Shown here: positions 24,237 through 30,149 of the stretch, piece after piece
Layout of the letters: every line of letters starts with the position of its first letter
Numbering within the stretch: the first letter of the stretch is position 1
From: Streptomyces spirodelae
Lineage (GTDB): Bacteria > Actinomycetota > Actinomycetes > Streptomycetales > Streptomycetaceae
Reading direction: 5' to 3'
Length of the DNA: 55,805 bases
Assembly (NCBI RefSeq): GCF_017676385.1
Contig: NZ_JAFFZN010000040.1
Coordinates: 1 to 55,805 of the forward strand
Notes under the pieces: generated by a model
Databases searched by the model: none
Told to the model about the DNA's origin: nothing
Seen by the model: the letters and a program-made list of their open reading frames with translations, nothing else
Position numbers and translations under genes: made by a program

Positions 24237-24715
24237 CAGCCCTGCGCCTTCCTGGCCCGGCACGTCGGGTTCCGGCTCTGCTTGGGGAGGAGAGCCGACC
24301 CTGGCTGAGCGGGGCTGTTGAAGGCCCTGGCGTCGCCACTGGCGCGGCGGCGCCAGGGCCTTCAGCCGTGTGTGGTGCCGGGCCCGTCTCGGGGTGTTTC
24401 TGGGGGCCGGGGGAGGGCCCGTACGTTGTGCGGCGGGCGCGAGGCGGCTGATCCGGGGCGTGTTCCGGTGCGCGGGTGGCTCGTGACGGTGGTCCACACG
24501 GGTGGAGGCACAGCCGTCGGGGATGTGACGCGTGGCCAGTGGGCCGTGCGGATGGGCCGGGTTGTGCTCCCGCTGGCGTTCGCTGGCGTATCCGGTGCGG
24601 ACCGGGCTGGTTCCGGGGCGTTCACGACGTGTGGGCCACCGGGTCTCGGCCTCCGAGCGGCCGGGACGGTCCGCGTGCGTGGCGGCGCTCTGCTGGAGGC
24701 AGAGCTGTGGCCTGT
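24237..24715. other. Intergenic region before LHE3
   Basis: Holds a 14-bp perfect stem at 24319-24332/24351-24364 (TGAAGGCCCTGGCG and complement), possibly another terminator. From GTG 24468 one plus-strand frame stays open to 24752 (94 codons, starting VRGWLVTVVHTGGG) with moderate codon bias but no good ribosome site and running into the LHE3 arm; I do not call it a gene. Confidence 0.45.
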
Positions 24716-24870
24716 GGTTGCCCTGGGAGCCTGTGCCCTTCCCGGTGCCTGAGCCTGCACCACACCGGAACAGCGGGTCAACCGGGCCAAAGGCGCGCCC
24801 GGTTGACCCCCCGCCCCGGCGCGGCGCTGTCGGCCGATCACCGGGAAGGGCACAGACGCCCAGGGCAGCC
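24716..24870 (+). promoter_or_regulatory. Long-hairpin element LHE3
   Basis: 155 nt. Outer arms 32 nt (24716-24747/24839-24870) with three non-Watson-Crick positions, one of them a GT. Interior almost identical to LHE2 (CCTGAGCCTGCAC; apical stem around GTCAACCGGGC; GCGCTGTCGGCCGAT), while the lower outer stem has changed on both arms (GTGCCCTTCCC here, GGTCCCCTTCCC in LHE2). Ends 42 nt before the ATG of the next gene. Confidence 0.87.
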
Positions 24871-24912
24871 CGCGAGGGCCGCTCCCCGGCTGTCTTCAGC
24901 AGAGGAGCTGTT

Positions 24913-25344
24913 ATGTCGCGCGTAGCGTTGGACCGTTCGTACTGGCGCATGGGGTTCGATGGTGTGCTGGTGAGGGTCGCGTCCGTGGGCAACCCGGGCG
25001 AGGGCAAGGGAACCGTCCTCCTGGAGGTGGAGGTCCCCCGGGAGGGGCGGCGGCCGTGGGAGCGGGCGTCGGACTCGTGGATCGTCGAGGTCCCGGCCGG
25101 GCAGCTGAAAGCGGCTCAGGCCATCTACCCGCCGGGCGGGGAGAGCGAGTCGGGTGAGCTGGGCAAGTCCCTGAGGGCCGTGGAGTTCCGCTGCGTCTCC
25201 GTCGAGTTCGGCCCCGGCTACCTGAAGAAGTCGCGGCTCGCTTGGCTGCGCCGTCTCTTCCGGCAGCCGCTGGAGCTGGGCGACGTCAGGACGGTGAAGT
25301 TCGGCCCCCTGTACAAGGACGAGTACGGCGGGGACGCGGCGTAG
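24913..25344 (+). CDS. 143-residue uncharacterised protein
   Basis: ATG start after CAGAGGAGCTGTT. The product is beta-rich and charged: DGVLVRVASVGNPGEGKGTVLLEVEVPREG, SDSWIVEVPAGQLKAAQAIYPPG, AVEFRCVSVEFGPGYLKKSR and DVRTVKFGPLYKDEYGG. No signal peptide, membrane segment or known catalytic motif. It is the largest product in the run of LHE-preceded cassettes and is followed by a strong terminator, so it forms a single-gene unit. Function unknown. Confidence 0.75.
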   Translation: MSRVALDRSYWRMGFDGVLVRVASVGNPGEGKGTVLLEVEVPREGRRPWERASDSWIVEVPAGQLKAAQAIYPPGGESESGELGKSLRAVEFRCVSVEFGPGYLKKSRLAWLRRLFRQPLELGDVRTVKFGPLYKDEYGGDAA

Positions 25345-25366
25345 GGCGAGAGCCCGGCACGCTGCC

Positions 25367-25400
25367 GGCCCCGGCCCCCACTCCGGTGGGGGCCGGGGCC
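25367..25400 (+). terminator. Terminator after the 143-residue gene
   Basis: Perfect 15-bp stem GGCCCCGGCCCCCAC/GTGGGGGCCGGGGCC with TCCG loop, followed by TTTCGTGTGT. Confidence 0.85.
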
Positions 25401-25552
25401 TTTCGTGTGTGATCGGCCCTCTTGGGGCGCCGAAGCGGGAGCGCCCTGAAGCTTCCGCTGCCTGGCGACGGTTGCACCGCGCCGGTACGGCGGACAGCGT
25501 TTCCGTGCCCGCCTCTTCGTCGCTCGGTGTACCGGTGGTGGCTGTTCGCGAC

Positions 25553-25688
25553 GGGCCGTGGTCGGCCCTGCCCGGCGCCCGCAGTCTGCGGCGGGGGCGG
25601 GGTGGCCGCAAGCCCGAGGTGCGTGGGCTTGCCCCCACCCGCACCCCCGCCGCTGACCGGCTGTGCCGGGCAGGGCCGACCACGGCCC
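25553..25688 (+). promoter_or_regulatory. Long-hairpin element LHE4
   Basis: 136 nt. Perfect 24-bp outer stem (25553-25576/25665-25688, GGGCCGTGGTCGGCCCTGCC and on). Internal segments GCAGTCTGCG (5') and CTGACCGGCTGTGC (3') can pair as CAGTC/GGCTG with a GU, replacing GCAGCC/GGCTGC of other copies. Apical stem of GC-rich arms around GCCGCAAGCCC. Ends 48 nt before the ATG. Confidence 0.86.
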
Positions 25689-25736
25689 ACCTCCCTCCAC
25701 GGGGGGCCACTGCCCGGCACAACCGAAGGAGCAGCC

Positions 25737-25844
25737 ATGAAGAAGGAGCAGGGCAGCAAGGACACCGGCGGTCGGTCCGACGACCTCCCCATCCGGACCC
25801 CGTCTCGGCCGCGTGGTGGCGGGTCCGGTTCCGGCGGCAGCTGA
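25737..25844 (+). CDS. 35-residue peptide, Gly/Ser-rich C-terminus
   Basis: ATG start with GAAGGAG eight bases upstream. Sequence begins MKKEQGSKDTGGRSDDLPIR and ends in GGGSGSGGS. Hydrophilic, no cysteine, no membrane segment. A terminator hairpin begins 23 bp later. Supported as a gene by the ribosome site, the LHE in front and the terminator behind, not by homology. Unknown function. Confidence 0.55.
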   Translation: MKKEQGSKDTGGRSDDLPIRTPSRPRGGGSGSGGS

Positions 25845-25866
25845 GCCCGGGCCCGGCTGAGTAGTT

Positions 25867-25902
25867 GGCCCCGGTGCCGCCTGTCGCGGCGGCACCGGGG
25901 CC
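25867..25902 (+). terminator. Terminator after the 35-residue peptide gene
   Basis: Perfect 14-bp stem GGCCCCGGTGCCGC/GCGGCACCGGGGCC with 8-nt loop, followed by TTCGG. Confidence 0.82.
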
Positions 25903-26160
25903 TTCGGCGTGAGGGGGCAAGAACGCCCGTCCACACCCCGTGGCCGAGCGTGATGGGGGGGCGGTTGGCGGCCGAGGCGAACTGGGCGGCCTGGCGCCGG
26001 CGGGGCCCGGTCTCTCGCCGGCGCCGGGCTGCGTCTTCTCCGCGTCGACGCGCTGTCCTCGTGGTCCCGTAGCCCGGTAGCGCTGTAGCGCCGTTGGCTG
26101 CCGCTTCTGCCGTACGGGCTGCGCGCTTTCCTCTCCCCGCGTCGAGAGGTCCGCTCTCGG
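25903..26160 (-). pseudogene. Possible relic of a coiled-coil gene
   Basis: The 25 bases at 25974-25998 match 29781-29805, inside the coiled-coil gene 29354-29890, with one mismatch (GAGGCGARCTGGGCGGCCTG and on). On the minus strand the frame here reads RRRQAAQFASA against RRQAAQLASI in that gene. The rest is not similar. Either a decayed paralogue or a small copied fragment. Confidence 0.35.
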
Positions 26161-26295
26161 GCGGTCCGTGGTGGCCCCTGCCCGCCGCTTGCAGCCTGCC
26201 CCAGGGGTGGGGCGGCCGCAAACGGAAAGCGCGTTTGCCCCCACCCCACCCCTGGGGCTGATCGGCTGCGTCGGGCAGGGGCCACCACGGGCCGC
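26161..26295 (+). promoter_or_regulatory. Long-hairpin element LHE5
   Basis: 135 nt. 24-bp outer stem (26161-26184/26272-26295) with one GU. Core CCGCTTGCAGCCTG (5') and CTGATCGGCTGCGT (3'), where GCAGCC and GGCTGC pair. Apical arms include GCCGCAAACGG and CGCGTTTGC. Ends 39 nt before the ATG. Confidence 0.88.
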
Positions 26296-26334
26296 AGAGT
26301 GCGGACCTCCCCTCTCCGGCGGAGAGGAAGAGTC

Positions 26335-26511
26335 ATGGCAGACACCGAGAAGTCCACCCAGTCCCAGGAGACGTCCGCCCAGCAGTCCCAGGCGGCGCCC
26401 CCGTGCCCGAACAGGCCCTCGGGCGCGCCCTGCGCGTACCTCCAGGGCTCCAGCCCCAGCCCGTGCCTCTGCGGGTGCGGTAGCACGGGCGGGTGCAGCA
26501 ACTCGGGCTGA
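26335..26511 (+). CDS. 58-residue cysteine-rich peptide
   Basis: ATG start after GGAGAGGAAGAG. Residues 1-20 are polar and cysteine-free (MADTEKSTQSQETSAQQSQA), like a leader; residues 21-58 hold six cysteines with Pro, Ser and Gly (PPCPNRPSG, PCLCGCGSTGGCSNSG). This split suggests either a precursor peptide or a small metal-binding protein. No lanthipeptide synthetase, radical SAM or cyclodehydratase gene is in the window. Two hairpins follow the stop. Confidence 0.62.
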   Translation: MADTEKSTQSQETSAQQSQAAPPCPNRPSGAPCAYLQGSSPSPCLCGCGSTGGCSNSG

Positions 26512-26527
26512 ACCGGGCCGGCGCGCT

Positions 26528-26593
26528 CCGGCGCCCGCCGCACCGAGCGGCGGGCGCCGGGCCAAGGTTGCCCGCCCTCTGGGGCGGGCAACC
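26528..26593 (+). terminator. Two consecutive hairpins after the cysteine-rich peptide gene
   Basis: First a perfect 14-bp stem CCGGCGCCCGCCGC/GCGGCGGGCGCCGG (26528-26541/26547-26560), then a perfect 12-bp stem GGTTGCCCGCCC/GGGCGGGCAACC (26566-26577/26582-26593). The first fits a terminator; the second ends 25 nt before the next ATG and may act as its leader structure. Confidence 0.7.
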
Positions 26594-26618
26594 CGCCGTC
26601 TACCACGGAGGGGTGTTC

Positions 26619-26741
26619 ATGTCACTGACAGGTTCTCGGCGCGCCCGGCGTGCGTCCCGGCGGCGGCCTTACGTGCGTGACCGTTCCAGGCTCGGCGACT
26701 TCTTCGCCCGGATCTGGAACACCGTCACCGATCTCGTCTGA
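26619..26741 (+). CDS. 40-residue basic peptide
   Basis: ATG start after ACGGAGGGGTGTTC. The N-terminal half is strongly basic (SRRARRASRRRPYVRDRSR) and the C-terminal half is an amphipathic helix (LGDFFARIWNTVTDLV). It could be nucleic-acid binding or membrane active. It is the only small gene in the run without an LHE-type leader; a simple 12-bp hairpin stands in its place. Confidence 0.55.
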   Translation: MSLTGSRRARRASRRRPYVRDRSRLGDFFARIWNTVTDLV

Positions 26742-26747
26742 GCGGTT

Positions 26748-26773
26748 GCGGCGCGGGCTCCGGCCCGCGCCGC
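26748..26773 (+). terminator. Terminator after the basic peptide gene
   Basis: Perfect 11-bp stem GCGGCGCGGGC/GCCCGCGCCGC with TCCG loop, six bases after the stop codon. Confidence 0.8.
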
Positions 26774-26790
26774 AGCCGTCACCCGTCGTC

Positions 26791-26825
26791 GCTGACCGGC
26801 GGCGTCGGGCAGGCCGACCACGGCC
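26791..26825 (+). promoter_or_regulatory. LHE6, 3' half-copy of the long-hairpin element
   Basis: GCTGACCGGCGGCGTCGGGC followed by AGGCCGACCACGGCC matches the 3' core and right outer arm of LHE4 and LHE8, but the left half is absent and the preceding sequence is the terminator of the upstream gene. A truncated element 58 nt before the next ATG. Confidence 0.7.
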
Positions 26826-26883
26826 TACTCCATCCCGCTGGAGGCCGCCGCCTCCGGCAGACCCGCAGAGGAAGGACCGCGCC

Positions 26884-26982
26884 ATGGCGGATACGTGCAG
26901 TACGTGCAACGGCTGGGGCAGGATGGTGATCGTCGACGATGACGGGAACTGGGTCGGGTTCCTGCCCTGCGGAGCCTGCTGA
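26884..26982 (+). CDS. 32-residue CxxC...CxxC micro-protein
   Basis: ATG start after AGAGGAAGGACCGCGCC. MADTCSTCNGWGRMVIVDDD, then GNWVGFLPCGAC: two CxxC pairs, the first as CSTCNGWG, like half of a DnaJ-type zinc finger (CxxCxGxG). It is related in pattern to the 42-residue products at 27944 and 28367. A single zinc knuckle is likely. Role unknown. Confidence 0.68.
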   Translation: MADTCSTCNGWGRMVIVDDDGNWVGFLPCGAC

Positions 26983-26986
26983 CGCA

Positions 26987-27023
26987 CCGGGCCGTGACCG
27001 TCCCCCGGGCGGTCACGGCCCGG
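26987..27023 (+). terminator. Terminator after the 32-residue gene
   Basis: Perfect 14-bp stem CCGGGCCGTGACCG/CGGTCACGGCCCGG with 9-nt loop, four bases after the stop. Confidence 0.82.
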
Positions 27024-27139
27024 TGAGGTGGCAGGCTCTGGCGCCGTCGGATGAGCACTCGGCAAGTGCTCCGACTGAGGTGCCACGGCTTCATGCCGCG
27101 ACTGTCCCTTTGACACGGCCGTGCCACCACGTGCGGGTG

Positions 27140-27270
27140 GTGGTGGTTCCCTGTCCGCCGCTTTGAGCCTGCGCCACGCCGAGACGGGAGGCAACCGGGC
27201 TCGTTCCTCCCCCGGTTGCCTCCCGCCCCAGCGCAGCGCGGTCGGCACGCATCGGACAGGGAACCACCAC
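27140..27270 (+). promoter_or_regulatory. Long-hairpin element LHE7
   Basis: 131 nt. Perfect 18-bp outer stem (GTGGTGGTTCCCTGTCCG and complement, 27140-27157/27253-27270). Core CTTTGAGCCTGCGCC (5') and GGTCGGCACGCAT (3'). Apical stem GGGAGGCAACCGGG/CCCGGTTGCCTCCC. Outer arms unlike other copies but fully paired. Ends 42 nt before the ATG. A TTTGACA-containing stretch repeated at 28561 lies 30 bp upstream. Confidence 0.88.
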
Positions 27271-27312
27271 GCGCCGCAGAGAGCGGCGAGTTCCCTGCCA
27301 GAGGAGGAACCC

Positions 27313-27573
27313 ATGGGTAAGAAAGTGGCGGTGGGCATCCTGGTGGTACTCGCCCTTCTCTTCGTGCTCGTGCAGTGCCAGGCCGACAGCCGCAGCTGCA
27401 GTGACGACAGTCGCGGTGCCACGACGGCGGTGGCCGCGGCGGCGTTCTCCCCGGCGGAGTCCGGAGGAACGTACCTCAGCAAGCCGTCGAAGCCGGTCAA
27501 GCCGCCGAAGTCCGATGGTGGCCGCGGCGGCTTCTTCGGCATCTTCTTCTTCGGCGACAACGACTGCGACTGA
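27313..27573 (+). CDS. 86-residue membrane-anchored small protein
   Basis: ATG start after AGAGGAGGAACCC. Residues 1-22 are a lysine-flanked hydrophobic segment (MGKKVAVGILVVLALLFVLV) followed by QCQADSRSC; it can be a membrane anchor or uncleaved signal, though the pre-cysteine residues do not make a clean lipobox. A low-complexity outer part (PSKPVKPPKSDGG) and a Phe/Gly-rich end GGFFGIFFFGDNDCD follow. No homologue recognised. Confidence 0.65.
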   Translation: MGKKVAVGILVVLALLFVLVQCQADSRSCSDDSRGATTAVAAAAFSPAESGGTYLSKPSKPVKPPKSDGGRGGFFGIFFFGDNDCD

Positions 27574-27635
27574 AGTCCCGTCCGGGTCGGCCGCTCAGCT
27601 GCACGACGATGTGTGGCTGAGCGGCCGGAACCCCT

Positions 27636-27663
27636 GGTGCCTGCCGGTCCTCTGGCAGGCACC
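27636..27663 (+). terminator. Hairpin after the 86-residue gene
   Basis: 10-bp stem GGTGCCTGCC/GGCAGGCACC with 8-nt loop, followed by GGGCCTTATTCG. Confidence 0.7.
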
Positions 27664-27755
27664 GGGCCTTATTCGTGTGCCGGCTCCTGGCCTCTGTGCG
27701 GATCAGCGCGGGGCTAGATGTGTGGCTGAGTGGCCGGGCAGGGACGTCCAGCAGC

Positions 27756-27892
27756 TGGGTCGTGTCCGGCCCTGCCCGCCGCTTGCAGCCTGCGCCAGGG
27801 GCGGGGTGGCCGCAAGCCCGGAAGGCGCGGGCTTGCCCCCACCCCGCCCCTGGCGCTGATCGGCTGCGTCGGGCAGGGCCGACCACGGCCCA
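27756..27892 (+). promoter_or_regulatory. Long-hairpin element LHE8
   Basis: 137 nt. Outer arms of 23 nt (27756-27778/27870-27892) with about three unpaired positions. Core CCGCTTGCAGCCTG and CTGATCGGCTGCGT as in LHE5. Apical arms GGGGCGGGGTGGCCGCAAGC and partner. Ends 51 nt before the ATG; between them lies GACGGAGGCACCGCCCGGCA, also found after LHE10 and, with one extra base, after LHE9. Confidence 0.87.
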
Positions 27893-27943
27893 CCTTCTCT
27901 CTCGACGGAGGCACCGCCCGGCACAGCCGAGAAGGAGCACACC

Positions 27944-28072
27944 ATGTCGAACGAAACCCAGCAGACCTGCAGCAAGTGCAACGGAGAGAACGGTCAGCAC
28001 GGGGTGATCATGGAGATCACCAGCGATGAGCATGGCAACCCCGTGATGAAGCTGGTGACCTGCACGGGCTGA
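27944..28072 (+). CDS. 42-residue CxxC micro-protein, copy A
   Basis: ATG start after GAGAAGGAGCACACC. Begins MSNETQQTCSKCNGENGQHG and ends MKLVTCTG: an N-terminal CxxC with CNGENG and a single later cysteine. It is a tandem paralogue of the product at 28367 (same length, same CxxC and NGxHG pattern) and both stops are followed by the same GAGCTGAGGAGCCAGGC. Possible zinc knuckle; function unknown. Confidence 0.68.
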   Translation: MSNETQQTCSKCNGENGQHGVIMEITSDEHGNPVMKLVTCTG

Positions 28073-28183
28073 GCTGAGGAGCCAGGCTCCGGCCTCCGCG
28101 CCGGCAGGGGCGGCCTGGGGCCTCCCTGCCCGCGCGTGGATGTGCCGCTTCCTGTGGTGTGCGGTGGCTGGTTCGTTCCCAGT

Positions 28184-28315
28184 GGGTCGTGTCCGGCCCT
28201 GCCCGCCGCTTGCAGCCTGCCCCGGGGGTGGGGCGGCCGCAAACGGAAAGCGCGTTTGCCCCCACCCCGCCCCCGGGGCGGATCGGTCGCGTCGGGCAGG
28301 GCCCACCACGGACCC
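28184..28315 (+). promoter_or_regulatory. Long-hairpin element LHE9
   Basis: 132 nt. Outer arms 22-23 nt with several mismatches (28184-28205/28293-28315), the least perfect of the full copies. Core CCGCTTGCAGCCTG (5') and GCGGATCGGTCGCGT (3'); apical arms nearly identical to LHE5 and LHE10 (GCCGCAAACGG, GCGCGTTTGC). Ends 51 nt before the GTG. Confidence 0.85.
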
Positions 28316-28366
28316 CCTCCCTCACGACGGAGGCCACCGCCCGGCATATCTGAGAAGGAGAGCACT

Positions 28367-28495
28367 GTGTCGGACGAAACCCCGCGCGAGGCCCCTCGGA
28401 TCTGCAACCGGTGCATGGGGCAGAACGGCAATCACGGCACGATCACCGTCGTCACCGGTGACGGCACCAAGCAGGAGCCTTGCCCGAACGGCTGA
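28367..28495 (+). CDS. 42-residue CxxC micro-protein, copy B
   Basis: GTG start after GAGAAGGAGAGCACT. VSDETPREAPRICNRCMGQN, then GNHGTITVVTGDGTKQEPCPNG. Paralogue of the product at 27944: CxxC at residues 13-16, NGNHG, and one distal cysteine. Followed by a perfect 11-bp hairpin at 28512-28540. Confidence 0.67.
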   Translation: MSDETPREAPRICNRCMGQNGNHGTITVVTGDGTKQEPCPNG

Positions 28496-28511
28496 GCTGA
28501 GGAGCCAGGCC

Positions 28512-28540
28512 CTGACGCCGTCGGATCACGACGGCGTCAG
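28512..28540 (+). terminator. Terminator after copy B
   Basis: Perfect 11-bp stem CTGACGCCGTC/GACGGCGTCAG with 7-nt loop. Confidence 0.78.
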
Positions 28541-28565
28541 AGCCCTGTCACGCGTGTCCCTTTGA

Positions 28566-28900
28566 CGCGGCCGGGCCGAGCTGTCGGCCTCGGTACCGCC
28601 GAGTGCGGCGGTACCGAGGCATCTGGCGTGCCAGAGGCGCGTTGCCGCCAGCACTCCGTCGGCGGGGCAGCGCCGCGCCGTATCGCCGTATCCGTTCGTT
28701 CATCCGCGGCGCGACGCGTCGCCGACGTGCCGCGCGGATCCGCCGGTTGAAGTCCCGGCCGAGCCAGTCGCGCCACGTCGCCGTTGCGGTGTGCCGTGTA
28801 CGCCGCCGCGAGCTCGCCGTTGCCTCCGCTGTCTCGACCGCAGGGCCGGGCTTTCCACCTCGCCGTGCTCCTTCTTCGACGGTGCATCGGTGCCATCAGC
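28566..28900. other. Gap in the cassette array without a clear gene
   Basis: Contains a 13-bp stem CCTCGGTACCGCC/GGCGGTACCGAGG (28588-28600/28607-28619). The remaining 280 bp give only arginine-rich frames; one minus-strand frame (GELAAAYTAHRNGDVARL, near 28770-28825) looks mildly protein-like. Possibly a dead cassette. Confidence 0.4.
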
Positions 28901-29059
28901 GTCGTGAGGGAGGGGGGCCGTGGAGGTCCCTGCCCGCCGCTTGCAGCCTGCCCCGGGGGTGGGGCGGCCGCAAACGAAAAGCGCGTTTGCCCCCACCCCG
29001 CCCCCGGGGCGGATCGGCTACGCCGGGCAGGGCCCACCACGGACCCCCTCCCTCACGAC
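28901..29059 (+). promoter_or_regulatory. Long-hairpin element LHE10
   Basis: 159 nt, the longest copy. Outer arms of 36 nt (28901-28936/29024-29059) with three imperfect positions. Core CCGCTTGCAGCCTG and GGCGGATCGGCTACG; apical arms as in LHE9. The next bases GGAGGCACCGCC could pair with the CCTCC of the right arm if the outer stem opened. Ends 37 nt before the ATG. Confidence 0.88.
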
Positions 29060-29096
29060 GGAGGCACCGCCCGGCACCGTCGAGAAGGAGCACACC

Positions 29097-29243
29097 ATGT
29101 CGGAAGACATGAGTCCGGAAAAGCTGAAGGAGTTCCTGGCTTCCCAGAGGGAGTCGACGAACCTGGATCGAGAGGCCGATCAGCTCTCCAGCGAGGCGCA
29201 GCAGCGCGGTCCCAAGGATGAGCTCCAGGGCCGCAACCGGTAA
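29097..29243 (+). CDS. 48-residue acidic helical peptide
   Basis: ATG start after GAGAAGGAGCACACC. MSEDMSPEKLKEFLASQRES, then TNLDREADQLSSEAQQRGPK and on. Predicted by composition to be mostly helical, highly charged, with no cysteine. Last of the LHE-preceded micro-genes, followed by a strong terminator. Function unknown. Confidence 0.63.
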   Translation: MSEDMSPEKLKEFLASQRESTNLDREADQLSSEAQQRGPKDELQGRNR

Positions 29244-29278
29244 GCCGCGACGAGGACGTCGGGCTTGTGACCCAAGCC

Positions 29279-29313
29279 GGCCCCGGCGCCGCCACCACGG
29301 CGGCGCCGGGGCC
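29279..29313 (+). terminator. Terminator at the end of the micro-gene array
   Basis: Perfect 15-bp stem GGCCCCGGCGCCGCC/GGCGGCGCCGGGGCC with ACCAC loop, then TTCGTCGTG. May also stop the minus-strand gene on its other side. Confidence 0.85.
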
Positions 29314-29353
29314 TTCGTCGTGTTCTGGTGGCCGGCAGGGATTCCGGCTGTGT

Positions 29354-29890
29354 TCAGAGCGGGTTCGGGGTCTGCGCCGGTACGGCGGCGGAGGGGTGGC
29401 CGGCTGCGGTTTCCGGACTTGTGTCCCCCGGGTTTTCCTGCCGCGTGGCCGTCGGGTTTCCGCCCGCCGGGGCATCCGCGTCTGCGGCTGCGTATCCGGC
29501 CGCACCGGTGCCTGTGATACCGGCCGCATCGGCCGTACCGGATGCGTCGGTGACCGCGCCCGCGTCCGTCGCCGTGCTCGCGCTGCCGCCGCCGTCTTCT
29601 TCCCGCTCCGTGTGCTCGTTCCAGGTGTTGAGGTAGTCCCGCACCTCGGCTGCGGTCAGGCCGAGGGCGGCGGCGGCGTCGCGTCGGCCGCCGAAGGCGG
29701 CGACTGCTTCGGCGACTGCTCCAGCCACGTCGCGCCGGGCGTCTTCGAGCTTGGCTATGCGCTGGTCGAAGGTGGTGATCGAGGCGAGCTGGGCGGCCTG
29801 GCGCCGTTTGGCCTCCTCCAGCTCCCGCTTGTGCTGTTCCCGCAGTGCCTGGCGCCGTGCCTGGAGGCGTTCGTTGTGTCGTGACGTCAT
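29354..29890 (-). CDS. Coiled-coil protein with small HTH-like motif
   Basis: A 178-residue protein; ATG at 29890 chosen because the coiled coil begins there (a longer frame reaches 29992). Residues about 5-60 form a basic/acidic coiled coil (RLQARRQALREQHKRELEEAKRRQ). Residues about 70-95 (FGGRRDAAAALGLTAAEVRDYLNTW) resemble a helix-turn-helix. The C-terminal 80 residues are Ala/Gly/Thr-rich and disordered. It is the only minus-strand gene inside the island. Function unknown. Confidence 0.65.
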   Translation of the reverse strand: MTSRHNERLQARRQALREQHKRELEEAKRRQAAQLASITTFDQRIAKLEDARRDVAGAVAEAVAAFGGRRDAAAALGLTAAEVRDYLNTWNEHTEREEDGGGSASTATDAGAVTDASGTADAAGITGTGAAGYAAADADAPAGGNPTATRQENPGDTSPETAAGHPSAAVPAQTPNPL

Positions 29891-30149
29891 GCCTGCACAT
29901 GCTTCACGCTCATGGCTCCCGTCACAAGGGACTTCTGATCTTCCGTGTGAGGAGCGGGCGAGGAGAGCGGCTGTGGCGGGTGCGGGGCTCAACTTCCGAA
30001 CGGGCTGAGCCGAGAGGCCGGGGAGGCTGGGGAGGCCGGGGGAGCCGTGAGGCCGACGGGCTTTCAGCGTGCCCAGGCCGGCGGCCGTCTTCTCTCAGTT
30101 CCCTCATGCTCCAGTGCCGCACTTCGCCCAGCGACGGGACGGGGGTGCA

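Noticed and set aside
24468..24752. 94-codon ORF before LHE3
   Set aside because: Moderate codon bias only, no good ribosome site, and its end lies in the LHE3 outer arm.
24716..29059. LHE array as an integron cassette array with attC sites
   Set aside because: The hairpins lie upstream of the genes, lack RYYYAAC/GTTRRRY core sites, and no tyrosine-type integron integrase is in the window.
19153..29059. LHE copies as MITEs or IS remnants
   Set aside because: No target-site duplications or constant terminal sequence; outer arms differ between copies; orientation and distance to start codons are fixed.
19153..29059. Retron or diversity-generating element based on the structured repeats
   Set aside because: No reverse transcriptase gene is present in the window.
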